The position numbers and the translations under genes were made by a program. From an uncultured Alphaproteobacteria bacterium (GTDB taxonomy: Bacteria; Pseudomonadota; Alphaproteobacteria; HIMB59; GCA-002718135), in assembly GCA_902616075.1 (NCBI GenBank), contig CACMRK010000001.1, positions 186,001 through 250,000 of the forward strand: a stretch of DNA of 64,000 bases, read 5' to 3'. Below the pieces are notes generated by a model, which was not told the origin of the DNA, searched no databases, and saw nothing but the letters and a program-made list of their open reading frames with translations. Shown piece after piece: positions 21,319 through 32,212 of this stretch. The first letter of the stretch is position 1. Each line of letters starts with the position of its first letter.

Positions 21319-23946
21319 CTATTTGATAGTATTTATTATTTGATCAATTTTTTCAATAGAAGATTTATAAATATTTGCCTCATTTTTAAATTTATTAATA
21401 ATTTCTTCTGAAGCTTTATTCATGAAGTTATCATTTTTTAATTTGTCATTAACTTTATTAAATTTTTCTTGCTCAACTTGCTTTTTCTTATTTAATTTTT
21501 TTAGTTCTGCTACTGAGTCAATAATACCATCTAAAGGGATTAAAACTGATAATGATGTTAACACAATTAAAGCTGAATTCTTATTAGGTTGAATTTTATC
21601 AAAACTAATATTTTTGGTTTTTAAAAAATTACTTATTTCATTTTTATAGGATATTAGAAAATTATTAAGTTCTTCATTTTTTGCTTCTATGGAGATATTA
21701 ATTAATTGTTTATAGGGTATATTTAGTTCTGATCTCAAATTTCTTATAGATGTTATGAATTCAATAAATATTTCGAAGTTTTTTTTAGAATTATTAAAAG
21801 AATTATTTGTTGAAAAATTTTGAAAAACTTGGTTCATTAAATATGATTTATCATCAACTAAAGATCTCCATAATTTTTCACTTATAAATGGCATTATTGG
21901 ATGTATTATCTTTAAAACTTGAATAAATGTCCATCCAGAAACTTTTTTAATTTCATCAGCAAATTTTTCATTTTCAAAATTTTGTTTAATAATTTCAATG
22001 TACCAATCACAATAAGTATGCCATACGAAATGATAAATTTTATTGGCTATTTCATGAAACAAATACTTTTTAGTTAATTGATCAAGTTGAGTGTTCAAAT
22101 CATTCAATTCTTTTATTATCCATTTGTTTGCATCAAAAATAATTGAATCAATTGATATATCATCTATAAAAATTGAATTATTCAATTGTAAAAATTTTCC
22201 AGCATTCCAAATTTTATTTGTGAATGATTTATATCCTTTAACTCTAGCTTCAGATAATTTTACATCTCGTCCAGGATTTAATAGTGCAGTTAGTGTAAAT
22301 CTTAATGTATCAGCGCCATATTTATCTAATAACTCTAAAGGATCAATTATGTTTCCTTTTGATTTAGACATTTTTTGTCCTTTTTCATCACGTATTAAAG
22401 GATGAATATAAATATCTTTAAATGGAGTTTCCTTCATAAAATAAGAACCCATCATCATCATCCGCGCAACCCAAAAAAATATGATATCAAAACCAGTAAC
22501 CAAAACGTTACCAGGATAAAATTTATCTAATTCATACGTTTTATTTGGCCAATCTAAAGTAGAGAATGTCCATAGGGCAGAAGAAAACCAAGTATCTAGA
22601 ACGTCTTCATCTTGTCTAAGCTCAACATCCTTTCCATAAAATTCTTTTGCTTGATTTTGTGCTCCTTCTAGAGTTTCATTAACAAAGTATTTATTATCAG
22701 GACCATACCATGCTGGAATTTGATGCCCCCACCATAACTGTCTTGAAATACACCAAGGTTGAATATTTTCCATCCAATTATAAAATGTATTTTCCCATTG
22801 TTTGGGAATAAATTTTGAACTATTATCTTTAACAGCTGATATTGGATCAACTGATAATTTTTTTGCATCACAAAACCATTGGTCTGTCAGCCATGGCTCA
22901 ATAACAACACCTGATCTATCACCATATGGTATGACCATTTGCTGTTTTTCTTCTTTAATTAATAAATTCATTTCATCTAATTTTTTTAATATTAATTTTC
23001 TTGCTTCAAATCGATCTAAATTTTGAAATTCTTCAGGCACATTTGAGTTCAGTTTAGCATTTTCATCAAAAATATTAATAAATTCTAAATTATGTCTCTT
23101 TCCTACCTCAAAATCATTAAAGTCATGAGCAGGTGTAATTTTTACAGCTCCAGAACCTTTTTCAGGATCTGCATATTCATCTGCAATTATTGGTATTTTC
23201 TTATTTGAAATTGGTAAGTTACAAAATTTGCCAATTAGATTTTTATATTTTTCATCATCTGGATGAACGGCAACTGCTGTATCGCCTAACATTGTCTCAG
23301 GTCTTGTTGTTGCAACAATTATATGATTATTTTCATCTATAGGATATTTAATATGCCATAAACTTCCTTCAGTATCTCTTTGCTCAACTTCTAGATCAGA
23401 AATAGCTGTTAAAAGTTTTGGGTCCCAATTTACCAATCTCTTATCTTTATAAATAATTCCATCATTAAATAAATTAACAAAAACTTTCTTAACTGCATTA
23501 GAAAGTCCTTCATCCATAGTAAATCTTTCTCTTGACCAATCTGCAGAAGCACCAAGTCTTCTTAATTGATTACTTATCTGACCACCCGACTCTTTTTTCC
23601 ATTCCCATACTTTTTCAATAAACTTTTCTCTACCTAGAGATCGTCGATCTAGGTTTGACTTACTTAATTTTCTTTCAACCACCATCTGAGTAGCTATTCC
23701 TGCATGATCTGTCCCTGCTTGCCACAATACTTCCATACCTTTCATTCTATGGTATCTGATTAATATATCTTGAATTGTGAAGGTTAAAGCATGACCCATA
23801 TGTAAGCTGCCTGTAACATTAGGTGGTGGCATCATTATAGAATAAGGCTCACCTCCTTTTTGTGGTTTAAAACAATTCGATTGCTCCCATTGTGAATAAA
23901 GATTTTTTTCATCTTTTAAAAAATCAAAAAATTTATCAAGCTTCAT
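21319..23946 (-). CDS. valS: Valine--tRNA ligase
   Basis: [22 protein letters not shown]. Confidence 0.98.
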   Translation of the reverse strand: MKLDKFFDFLKDEKNLYSQWEQSNCFKPQKGGEPYSIMMPPPNVTGSLHMGHALTFTIQDILIRYHRMKGMEVLWQAGTDHAGIATQMVVERKLSKSNLDRRSLGREKFIEKVWEWKKESGGQISNQLRRLGASADWSRERFTMDEGLSNAVKKVFVNLFNDGIIYKDKRLVNWDPKLLTAISDLEVEQRDTEGSLWHIKYPIDENNHIIVATTRPETMLGDTAVAVHPDDEKYKNLIGKFCNLPISNKKIPIIADEYADPEKGSGAVKITPAHDFNDFEVGKRHNLEFINIFDENAKLNSNVPEEFQNLDRFEARKLILKKLDEMNLLIKEEKQQMVIPYGDRSGVVIEPWLTDQWFCDAKKLSVDPISAVKDNSSKFIPKQWENTFYNWMENIQPWCISRQLWWGHQIPAWYGPDNKYFVNETLEGAQNQAKEFYGKDVELRQDEDVLDTWFSSALWTFSTLDWPNKTYELDKFYPGNVLVTGFDIIFFWVARMMMMGSYFMKETPFKDIYIHPLIRDEKGQKMSKSKGNIIDPLELLDKYGADTLRFTLTALLNPGRDVKLSEARVKGYKSFTNKIWNAGKFLQLNNSIFIDDISIDSIIFDANKWIIKELNDLNTQLDQLTKKYLFHEIANKIYHFVWHTYCDWYIEIIKQNFENEKFADEIKKVSGWTFIQVLKIIHPIMPFISEKLWRSLVDDKSYLMNQVFQNFSTNNSFNNSKKNFEIFIEFITSIRNLRSELNIPYKQLINISIEAKNEELNNFLISYKNEISNFLKTKNISFDKIQPNKNSALIVLTSLSVLIPLDGIIDSVAELKKLNKKKQVEQEKFNKVNDKLKNDNFMNKASEEIINKFKNEANIYKSSIEKIDQIINTIK

Positions 23947-23951
23947 CGTAA

Positions 23952-24236
23952 CTATTTTGAATCGAAATAATTTTTTAGTAATTTTGGGATTTTTTCATCA
24001 AGTATTTTTTCAATTTTATTTTCCACAAGATAGGAGAGTTTTTGGTCTATAATATCATTAATTTCACTATTTATTTCTTCATCTTTTTGAAGTAATTTTA
24101 TTGTACCATCACTGTTAACCTTTTGATTAAGTATTAAAATATTAGATGAAGAATGTTTATTAGAATCGCTTCTTTCATCTTCAAGCGCTCTTCGTATGAC
24201 TTCAAGAGATTCATTGATAGAATTTTTTGTATTCAT
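23952..24236 (-). CDS. PopZ-like / DUF2497 short protein
   Basis: N-terminal SINESLEVIRRAL and C-terminal conserved helix; adjacent to valS as in other alphaproteobacteria. Confidence 0.65.
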   Translation of the reverse strand: MNTKNSINESLEVIRRALEDERSDSNKHSSSNILILNQKVNSDGTIKLLQKDEEINSEINDIIDQKLSYLVENKIEKILDEKIPKLLKNYFDSK

Positions 24237-24273
24237 ATAGATATTATAAATGTTTAATTAAATTAATAAAACT

Positions 24274-25560
24274 CTAATTATAACTAGGAAGATACTCCTC
24301 AAATAATTTAATCAGTGAACCATCTAAAGCTAGTAAATTAAAATAATTAATAAGATAGTTTTTATTTGCATTAAAATATTCAACATTTACGTTTAAAAGA
24401 TTAGTTTCTGCTTCTATTAGATCAGTGATAGATTTTGTCCCAAGGTTGTATTCCTCTTGAGTACTTTCTAGAAGAGTATTTGCATACTCTATGGTTAATA
24501 GCGATGTATTTAAATTTGATTTACTAACTAAATAGTTTTTATAATAGTTTGATACCTCAATATTTAAACTTTCTTTAAGATCTTCTAACTCAACTTCAGT
24601 TTGTAAAATTTGAGAATTTATTTTTCTAATGTCTGATTTGTCAATATTTTGCTGAAATATAGGAATTGTTAAAGTTAACCCTAATGTTGCATTGGTATTC
24701 TCACTTCCTGCATCTATTCGTGAACCATCCGAATACTCAGTAGAAGCTGTTATATCTAAGGTAGGTCTATTTGAACCTTTTTCTTTTGAGAGATCAAGTT
24801 CTTTAATTTTAATATTATTTTGAGCAATTAAAATATTAAAATTATTCTTATAAACTTCAGAAAGTATGTTGTCAAAATTCAAATCCTCTTCTATGTTTAC
24901 ATAATCTTCTAAATTAATAGCTTCCTTACCAACAATTGATTTAAATGTTTTTAAACTGACTTTGTAATTTTGTTCGGCTGAAAAAAGATTTGTTTCAGCA
25001 ATTGAAAAAGCACTCTCAGCATTTTTCAATTCAGTTATTGTTGCTGATCCCAATTCATATTTTAATTTTACTTCTTCTAAAAATCTTGAAACAGAATCAA
25101 AATTTTTTTTTGAAGCCTCTAATGATTTTTCATAATTTATTACTGTTAAATAACCTTCTACGGCTGTTAGCGATAAATCTTGAACTGTTTTGTAAAAGTT
25201 TATAACTGCATTTTCGTAAATAATTTTTGATCTTTCTATTTCTAAACTTTTTTCACCACCATCATACAAATTTTGCGTAATACTAATTTTATATTTATCT
25301 GTAAAAGTCTCCGGTGTTGTTGATACACCAGCTGCTGATGTTGTATCACTATTACTATATGTACCAGAAATTGTGCCAGTAACTGTTGGAAGTTTTTTGC
25401 CTATAGCTACCTCAATAGTTTCTTTGCTTTCATTCAGTTTTTCAAAAGCAATTTTTATTTTCAAATTATTTGCAATCGTACTTTTTACAGAATCATCAAT
25501 TGATAGAGCAAATATAGATTTAGAAAAAATAAGTAATAACAATAATATAAATATTCTCAT
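24274..25560 (-). CDS. TolC-family outer membrane efflux protein
   Basis: Signal peptide, coiled-coil OEP repeats, YNLGTKSITDLIEAE. Confidence 0.9.
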   Translation of the reverse strand: MRIFILLLLLIFSKSIFALSIDDSVKSTIANNLKIKIAFEKLNESKETIEVAIGKKLPTVTGTISGTYSNSDTTSAAGVSTTPETFTDKYKISITQNLYDGGEKSLEIERSKIIYENAVINFYKTVQDLSLTAVEGYLTVINYEKSLEASKKNFDSVSRFLEEVKLKYELGSATITELKNAESAFSIAETNLFSAEQNYKVSLKTFKSIVGKEAINLEDYVNIEEDLNFDNILSEVYKNNFNILIAQNNIKIKELDLSKEKGSNRPTLDITASTEYSDGSRIDAGSENTNATLGLTLTIPIFQQNIDKSDIRKINSQILQTEVELEDLKESLNIEVSNYYKNYLVSKSNLNTSLLTIEYANTLLESTQEEYNLGTKSITDLIEAETNLLNVNVEYFNANKNYLINYFNLLALDGSLIKLFEEYLPSYN

Positions 25561-26220
25561 TTAAAATTTAAAATCCTCTTGTTGCTCTTGAATTTGATAA
25601 CTACTCATTACATCAAATAAATACTCAGATGAATACAAATCTTCATTTCTTATAATTTTATAAGCTTTACCCAAATTATCATATATTTTTTTAATATATA
25701 TTAACCTTCCACCATTCACTGCTAGTTGATTCTTTAACTTATTAGTTATTTTAAATATAGGTCCATCAATAATAATTAAGCTAAATGGAGCTTTGTCAGA
25801 TAATCCATCTAATAAATTATGATTAAATAAACTAATATTAGTATTATCAGTATTGTTAATATTATGTTCTAATAATTTAAATAGTTCTCTATTTTCTTCT
25901 ACAACATGCAGTTCTTTACATAGTGAGCTAATTAGAGCAGAAAAATAGCCCGTTAATCCTCCTATATGTAATACCTTATCATTAGGTAAAATTTTCGAAT
26001 ATTTTATAATTTGAGCTAGGTGTAAATTTTTAAGATATCCTCTTTTCTCAGTTATATCTAAATTATTATCTAGGTAACAATTCTTACCTAAGCTGACATC
26101 CAAATAATTTTCTTTAGGAGTATTTTCAAATATTTGTAAGATATTTTCTTCATTAATTTTGTTTGGTCTTAATTGATTAACAACCATATTTTTTCTTGCA
26201 ATTTCAAATGTTTCACTCAT
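25561..26220 (-). CDS. Divergent protein-L-isoaspartate O-methyltransferase family protein
   Basis: N-terminal ARKNMVVNQLRPNKI, altered SAM motif VLHIGGLTGY. Confidence 0.75.
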   Translation of the reverse strand: MSETFEIARKNMVVNQLRPNKINEENILQIFENTPKENYLDVSLGKNCYLDNNLDITEKRGYLKNLHLAQIIKYSKILPNDKVLHIGGLTGYFSALISSLCKELHVVEENRELFKLLEHNINNTDNTNISLFNHNLLDGLSDKAPFSLIIIDGPIFKITNKLKNQLAVNGGRLIYIKKIYDNLGKAYKIIRNEDLYSSEYLFDVMSSYQIQEQQEDFKF

Positions 26221-26344
26221 TTCTTAAAGGATGCTTTATATAAACCTATTATATAATCAATTATTTAAATTATATTATTAATCTTTAGAATTTTTTTTCA
26301 TTAATTGACTAGAAATAATATAGTGATAATTGTCATTTTTTTTA

Positions 26345-26418
26345 GGCTCGGTGGCAGAGTGGTGATGTAGGGGCCTGCAAAGCCTTGCACAGCGGTTCGA
26401 TTCCGCTCCGAGCCTCCA
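26345..26418 (+). tRNA. tRNA-Cys(GCA)
   Basis: GGCTCGG/CCGAGCC acceptor, anticodon loop CTGCAAA, encoded CCA. Confidence 0.95.
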
Positions 26419-26465
26419 AATTTTCCTTGTTTTTTAATTTTTTTTTATTATCAACAAAATTGTGT

Positions 26466-26540
26466 TCCTCGGTAGCTCAGTGGTAGAGCAATCGGCTGTT
26501 AACCGATCGGTCGCTGGTTCGAGCCCGGCCCGGGGAGCCA
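26466..26540 (+). tRNA. tRNA-Asn(GTT)
   Basis: TCCTCGG/CCGGGGA acceptor, anticodon loop CTGTTAA, GGTTCGAGCC T-arm, encoded CCA. Confidence 0.95.
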
Positions 26541-26545
26541 TTTTT

Positions 26546-27850
26546 CTAAGCCTTAACTTCCACCAATTCTTCAAAACGTGTTGTGTAACATGGGGACACG
26601 TTTTCTCTTTTCATCTTCCATATTTTTTCTATACCTTCAGAGGCTATCTTTAATGTTGAACTTCCATATCTAGAATTAATATTATCAATAGTATTCATTA
26701 TTCTATCTGATGTATCACGGTCATAATCAAGCAATCCTCTAGTTACATTGTGCCTGCTAAGACCACATAATATAATTCCAGCTTTTTTATAACGAAATCC
26801 TGGTCGATATATTTTTCTAATTCCTTCAAGAGCTCTTTTAACAATTTTTATGCTATTATTTGTTGGAAAAGGTAAATGTAGTTTTATTGAATTTGAATAT
26901 TGTTTCTCTCTTCTATTAAAATGATTTGTCAAAACAAAAATACTCATCGACTCAGCGACTAACCCCTTTTCCCTTATCTTCTCTGATACTCTTGATCCAT
27001 AAGTTGATATTGATTCCTCCAAATCAAATAATTTTTCTATTGGCTGACTAAATGATCTTGAAACACAACAACTTTGTTTATCACTTGGAACCAAATCAAG
27101 TTCTAAACACGATACACAATTTAATTCTAAGTATGTCTTCTCTCCCACTACACCCATATTTTTTCTTATCCATCCTCTGTCCATTTGTGAAAATTGATAA
27201 GCATTATGAATATTATATTTTTTCAGGAAAAGAGATAATCTTCTTCCAATGCCCCATACTTCTTCAATAGATGTTAATTCTAATGCTTTTTTTATTTCTA
27301 TTTTATTTTTTAGTATGCAAACACCTTTATACTCTGGTTGTTTTTTTGCTAAATGATTAGCTATTTTTGATAGTGTTTTTGTTGAGCCCACTCCAATACT
27401 AACTGGAATACCAACCCAGCTCTTAATTGTTTGTCTAATATGTCTGCAATAAGTATTTAGCTCATAGTTCTTAAAACCATTTAAACCAAGAAATGCTTCA
27501 TCTATAGAGTAGATTTCTACCTCTGAAGAGAAACTTGATAAAGTCTCCATTACTCTCTGAGAAATATCACCATACAAAGAATAATTAGATGAAAAAACTT
27601 TAACATCATTTTTATCAATAATATTTTTTGCTTTAAAATAAGGTTCGCCCATTTTTATCCCTAATTTTTTTGCTTCTTTTGATCGTGCAATAATACAACC
27701 ATCATTATTGGAAAGTACGACAATTGGTTTTCCTATAAGTTTTGGATTAAATATTCTTTCACATGACGCATAAAAATTATTGCAATCTATCAATGCTATA
27801 GATTGATTTACTGAGTTATGATTTCTATTAAGTAGTTTTGTGTATGACAT
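26546..27850 (-). CDS. umuC: Y-family DNA polymerase V subunit UmuC
   Basis: ALIDCNNFYASCERIFNP, SIDEAFLGL, CVSRSF. Confidence 0.95.
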   Translation of the reverse strand: MSYTKLLNRNHNSVNQSIALIDCNNFYASCERIFNPKLIGKPIVVLSNNDGCIIARSKEAKKLGIKMGEPYFKAKNIIDKNDVKVFSSNYSLYGDISQRVMETLSSFSSEVEIYSIDEAFLGLNGFKNYELNTYCRHIRQTIKSWVGIPVSIGVGSTKTLSKIANHLAKKQPEYKGVCILKNKIEIKKALELTSIEEVWGIGRRLSLFLKKYNIHNAYQFSQMDRGWIRKNMGVVGEKTYLELNCVSCLELDLVPSDKQSCCVSRSFSQPIEKLFDLEESISTYGSRVSEKIREKGLVAESMSIFVLTNHFNRREKQYSNSIKLHLPFPTNNSIKIVKRALEGIRKIYRPGFRYKKAGIILCGLSRHNVTRGLLDYDRDTSDRIMNTIDNINSRYGSSTLKIASEGIEKIWKMKRENVSPCYTTRFEELVEVKA

Positions 27851-28265
27851 ATGTCACTACCCCCCATATAAAACACTCCATTTCTTCTTTAACTTGAATA
27901 CTAGGATACTCACTATTGGCAGAAATTAAAAATAGTGACTGATCTTTCTTTTTCAGTTTTTTAACTGTTAGGTCACCAAAGATGGAGGCTATAACAATAT
28001 TGTCGTTACGAGGTGTAATACTTCTATCAACAATAAGTAAATCACCTGATAATATGCCTGCATCGGTCATAGAAGGGCCATTAGCTTTAACGATATAGGT
28101 TGCTGTTGGACGTTGAACCAAATATTCATTAAGATCAAGTTTGTTTTCCATATAATCACTAGCTGGAGATGGAAAACCTGCAGATACTGTATCAAGAAAA
28201 TAAGGCGTTATTTGATCTCCTTTGAATTCAGCTTTAAATATTAAGTTTTCTACTTTTTTAGACAT
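27828..28265 (-). CDS. umuD: UmuD, SOS peptidase S24-type
   Basis: VSAGFPSPA cleavage site, GPSM(T)DAGI catalytic Ser, LTVKKL catalytic Lys region. Confidence 0.94.
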   Translation of the reverse strand: MSKKVENLIFKAEFKGDQITPYFLDTVSAGFPSPASDYMENKLDLNEYLVQRPTATYIVKANGPSMTDAGILSGDLLIVDRSITPRNDNIVIASIFGDLTVKKLKKKDQSLFLISANSEYPSIQVKEEMECFIWGVVTYVIHKTT

Positions 28266-28327
28266 AATATTAGAAAAAATATTTAAATAATTGATAAATA
28301 ATAATTATATTATTTATAAAATTATTT

Positions 28328-28342
28328 GTTCTACTTTTGTTC
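28328..28342 (+). promoter_or_regulatory. LexA/SOS box of alphaproteobacterial type
   Basis: GTTCTACTTTTGTTC = GTTC-N7-GTTC, in the umuD/alaX divergent intergenic region. Confidence 0.85.
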
Positions 28343-28405
28343 TAATTTATTCAGAATGAGAAAAAAGTCAATATAATATTTTTAAAATACTGGTAAAAAA
28401 ACGCT

Positions 28406-29107
28406 ATGACAAAATTATTCGAAGATGATGCATACCTTAAAGAATTTAAAGCAAAAATTATAGGTATTGTGAAAGAAGAAAATCGTATTGAGTTAGATAA
28501 TACAGCATTTTATGCAAAAAGTGGTGGTCAACCTGGGGACACAGGTACAATAGAAGCTGAAAGTATAAAAATACAAGTTTTAGATACTATTAAAGAAAAT
28601 AATAAAATAATAAATGTTGTAGATGATCTCAAAGATCTTGAAGAGAATGTTGATATAATTGGAAAAATAAATTGGGATTTACGATACAAGTATATGAGAA
28701 TGCATACTGCACTGCACTTGTTGTGTTCTATAGTCCCTTTAGGAGTAACTGGCGGTCAAATTGGTTATGAAAAAAGTCGATTGGATTTTAACGATCCAGA
28801 TAAACAAATAAACAAAGAAGAATTGGAAGAAAAAATAAATTTGTTGGTTGAAGATAATCATACCGTTACTAGTGAAGTAATTGAAAGTAGTATATTGGAA
28901 GAAAAACCTGAGCTAGTCAGAACTATGTCAGTAAAACCTCCGCAAGTAGATGGTAAAATAAGATTAATTAGAATTGGTGATATTGATTTACAACCATGTG
29001 GTGGTACACATGTGAAATCAACTAATGAGATTGGTAAAATTCAAATCGGCAAAATAGAAAACAAAGGTAAAATGAATAGAAGAGTTAATTTATTGTTATA
29101 TTCTTAA
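28406..29107 (+). CDS. Alanyl-tRNA editing protein AlaX-like
   Basis: SGGQPGDTG, HTALHLL, CGGTHV metal-binding motifs. Confidence 0.93.
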   Translation: MTKLFEDDAYLKEFKAKIIGIVKEENRIELDNTAFYAKSGGQPGDTGTIEAESIKIQVLDTIKENNKIINVVDDLKDLEENVDIIGKINWDLRYKYMRMHTALHLLCSIVPLGVTGGQIGYEKSRLDFNDPDKQINKEELEEKINLLVEDNHTVTSEVIESSILEEKPELVRTMSVKPPQVDGKIRLIRIGDIDLQPCGGTHVKSTNEIGKIQIGKIENKGKMNRRVNLLLYS

Positions 29108-29108
29108 A

Positions 29109-29852
29109 TTATTGATGAAGAATCTGACTTAAAAATAACTTTGTACGATCACTCTCTGGATTATTAAAAAACTTATCTGGGCTAGCTTCCTCAACAATTT
29201 TACCTTCATCCATAAACACCATTCTATCAGCAACTGTTTTAGCAAAACCCATTTCATGCGTAACAACAATCATAGTCATTCCACCGTTTGCCAAATCAAC
29301 CATAACATCTAAAACTTCTTTAATCATTTCAGGATCTAGAGCTGAAGTTGGTTCATCAAAAAGCATGATGTTAGGATTCATTGCAAGAGATCTAGCAATT
29401 GCTACTCTTTGTTGTTGACCACCAGATAATTGACCAGGATATTTGTTGGCCTGTTCAGGAATTTTTACTATTTCTAACTGTCTCATAGCCAGTTCCTCTG
29501 CTTCTGCCTTTGGCATTTTTTTAACCCAAATTGGAGCAAGTGTTATATTTTCTTTTACAGATAAATGAGGGAATAAATTAAATTGCTGGAATACCATACC
29601 AACTTCTTTCCTAACATTATCAATATTTTTTAAATTTCCAGTTAACTCAATTCCATCAACAACAATTGAGCCTTCTTGATGTTCTTCCAATCTATTAATG
29701 CATCTAATCATTGTAGATTTACCAGAACCAGAAGGGCCACAAACTACGATTCTTTCTTTCTTCTTAACTTCAAGATTTACATCTTGTAATACATGAAAAT
29801 CTCCAAACCATTTGTTAACATTTTTTAATGAAATTATTGATTCTTCACTCAT
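29109..29852 (-). CDS. aapP: General L-amino acid ABC transporter ATP-binding protein
   Basis: Walker [18 protein letters not shown], operon with aapJQM. Confidence 0.93.
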   Translation of the reverse strand: MSEESIISLKNVNKWFGDFHVLQDVNLEVKKKERIVVCGPSGSGKSTMIRCINRLEEHQEGSIVVDGIELTGNLKNIDNVRKEVGMVFQQFNLFPHLSVKENITLAPIWVKKMPKAEAEELAMRQLEIVKIPEQANKYPGQLSGGQQQRVAIARSLAMNPNIMLFDEPTSALDPEMIKEVLDVMVDLANGGMTMIVVTHEMGFAKTVADRMVFMDEGKIVEEASPDKFFNNPESDRTKLFLSQILHQ

Positions 29853-29853
29853 T

Positions 29854-30987
29854 TTAATCAGCCCCCATATTAATACCTGTTTTTAATTTCTTTTCCAAAT
29901 ACAAACTGTATCTAGACATTCCAAATGTGAATATAAAAAATACCAAACTAACAAAAAAGTAAATTTCATAAGATAAGCCTAACCAATTAGTATCTGCTAA
30001 AGTACCTCTCCCAATACCTAATAAATCTAATATTCCTACAATTATAACTAAAGTTGTGTCCTTAAATAAACCTATGGATGTGTTGACAATTGGGGGTATA
30101 GAAATTCTAATAGCTTGAGGAAGAATAATTAATAAATTCATTCTCCAATAAGACATCCCTAGTGATTTAGCAGCTTCATATTGACCAGGAGGTATTGCTT
30201 GTAGCCCTCCTCGTATAACTTCTGCCATATAAGCTGATTGGAATAATGTAACAGCTACTAGAACTCTTACTAAACCATCCATATCTATTCCCTCTGGTAA
30301 AAATAAAGGTAGCATTACCATTCCAAAAAATAACAAAGTAATTAGGGGAACCCCTCTGATAAATTCAATAAACAATGTACACATCATGCTTATAACTGGT
30401 AATTTAGATCTTCTCCCTAATGCTAGCATAATCCCAATAGGAAAAGCTAAAGCTATTCCAGTACAGCCTAGGACGAGTGTTACTAGAAGACCGCCCCATT
30501 TGTTAGTAGATACTTCAGTAAAGCCTAATCCACCATTAAGTAAAAAATAAGCAATAACAGGAAAAATGTATGTAAAATATAAGAAGTACTTTCTATATGG
30601 AAGTTTTGCATACAAAAGAGGTAACAATGCTAATGCTAACATTGCATAAGCTATATTTACTCTCCAAACTTCAACCTTTGGATAAAATCCATAAATAAAT
30701 TGATAAAACCTTACATATATAACAGCCCAACAAGCTCCACCATTTTCAGGATCTAAATTTCGTGAACACATTTCTTGGTTAGTAATTTGTTCACCAAGAT
30801 AATTATATTTGAAATCAGCTGAAAATATAGTCCAATCTAAAATCCAAGGAATAAACTGATACAAACAATAAATAACAAATAAAGTTATTAATGAGTTTGT
30901 CCAATTAAAGAATAAATTTATTCGTAACCAACCAATAATACCTGTTGTTGCTACTGGTGGTTTTCTAACTTCATTCATTTCGTTCAT
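29854..30987 (-). CDS. aapM: General L-amino acid ABC transporter permease
   Basis: His/Glu/Gln/Arg permease family, [24 protein letters not shown]. Confidence 0.92.
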   Translation of the reverse strand: MNEMNEVRKPPVATTGIIGWLRINLFFNWTNSLITLFVIYCLYQFIPWILDWTIFSADFKYNYLGEQITNQEMCSRNLDPENGGACWAVIYVRFYQFIYGFYPKVEVWRVNIAYAMLALALLPLLYAKLPYRKYFLYFTYIFPVIAYFLLNGGLGFTEVSTNKWGGLLVTLVLGCTGIALAFPIGIMLALGRRSKLPVISMMCTLFIEFIRGVPLITLLFFGMVMLPLFLPEGIDMDGLVRVLVAVTLFQSAYMAEVIRGGLQAIPPGQYEAAKSLGMSYWRMNLLIILPQAIRISIPPIVNTSIGLFKDTTLVIIVGILDLLGIGRGTLADTNWLGLSYEIYFFVSLVFFIFTFGMSRYSLYLEKKLKTGINMGAD

Positions 30988-32150
30988 TACTTTTCCTTAA
31001 ATTGTATACTTCTATTATAAATGTTCATAAAGAAAGATATTGTCAAACTAATTGACAAATAAGTTGCCATAACAATTGCCATACATTCAATAGCTTGACC
31101 AGTTTGATTTAAACTTATTCCTCCAAAACCATGAACAAGGTCAGCATATCCAACAGCAATTCCTAATGAAGAATTTTTAGTTAAGTTTAGATACTGACTT
31201 GTTAGTGGAGGGACAATCACTCTAAGAGCTTGAGGTATAATGATTAGTCTCATTATCCATGTTTGTTTTAATCCTATAGCAGCAGATGCCTCTCTTTGTC
31301 CTTTTGAGACAGACATTATACCTGCTCTAACAATTTCAGAAATGAAGGCTGCAGTGTAAATTGATAATGCTAAAAACATTGCTATAAATTCAGGTCTAAT
31401 AACTAAACCACCTTTAAAATTAAAACCTTTTAATTCTGGATGCTCAAAAGACAAAGGTGAACCAAGAATAAAAAATAAAATTAATGGAACAATGAATATT
31501 AATCCAATTGAGCTTGAGAATACTGGGAATTGTTGGCCTGTCTTATCTTGTCTTTTTTTTGCCCATCTATTTATTAAGAAACTTGAAATTAAAGCCAATA
31601 CAATTGCAATTAATACATATGAAAATCCACTTTCAAATATTGGTCTTGGAGAATACAATCCTCTGTTTGAAATATAAAATACATCAAGAACTTGTAATGA
31701 TTGCTTAACACGAGGAAGTTGAATTAAAATACTATACCATAAAATTATTTGAAGAAGTAAAGGTACATTTCTTGAAAATTCAACGTAAATATAAACTAGT
31801 CGACTTAATAACCAATTTGAAGATAGTCTTACTATGCCCAATATAAAACCTAAAATGGTAGCTGCTATACAACCTGTAATTGATACCAAAAGAGTATTTA
31901 AGACTCCAACAAAATAAACTTTTAAATGTGTATCGGTTGATTTAAATTCTAAGAAAGGTGAAAAACTTATATCAAAGCCAGCTGGATTTTGAAGAAAACT
32001 CCAACCAGTTGCGATATTTCTTTTTTCTAAGTTGTAAGAGGTTGTGCTTATTACAAAGAACAAACCCAACGCAAATAAACCTACAACTAAAGTTTGAAAA
32101 AAAATGGATCTAAATTTTTCATCAGAAAAGAAACCTAAGTTAGATCGCAT
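30987..32150 (-). CDS. aapQ: General L-amino acid ABC transporter permease
   Basis: EFSRNVPLLLQ, SKGQREASAAIGL. Confidence 0.92.
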   Translation of the reverse strand: MRSNLGFFSDEKFRSIFFQTLVVGLFALGLFFVISTTSYNLEKRNIATGWSFLQNPAGFDISFSPFLEFKSTDTHLKVYFVGVLNTLLVSITGCIAATILGFILGIVRLSSNWLLSRLVYIYVEFSRNVPLLLQIILWYSILIQLPRVKQSLQVLDVFYISNRGLYSPRPIFESGFSYVLIAIVLALISSFLINRWAKKRQDKTGQQFPVFSSSIGLIFIVPLILFFILGSPLSFEHPELKGFNFKGGLVIRPEFIAMFLALSIYTAAFISEIVRAGIMSVSKGQREASAAIGLKQTWIMRLIIIPQALRVIVPPLTSQYLNLTKNSSLGIAVGYADLVHGFGGISLNQTGQAIECMAIVMATYLSISLTISFFMNIYNRSIQFKEK

Positions 32151-32164
32151 ACTATTATATATAC

Positions 32165-32197
32165 AAAAAAAATGGGGGGTTTAAAACCCCCCGTTTT
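32165..32197 (-). terminator. Intercistronic attenuating terminator between aapJ and aapQ
   Basis: CGGGGGGTTTTAAACCCCCCATTTTTTTT on minus strand. Confidence 0.8.
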
Positions 32198-32212
32198 AAA
32201 TTTAATTAAGAT

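Noticed and set aside
22668-22871. ORF inside valS in another frame, and antisense ORFs at 22091 and 22802
   Set aside because: Shadow frames of valS
26462-26653. 63-aa plus-strand ORF
   Set aside because: Overlaps tRNA-Asn and is antisense to the umuC 3' end; spurious
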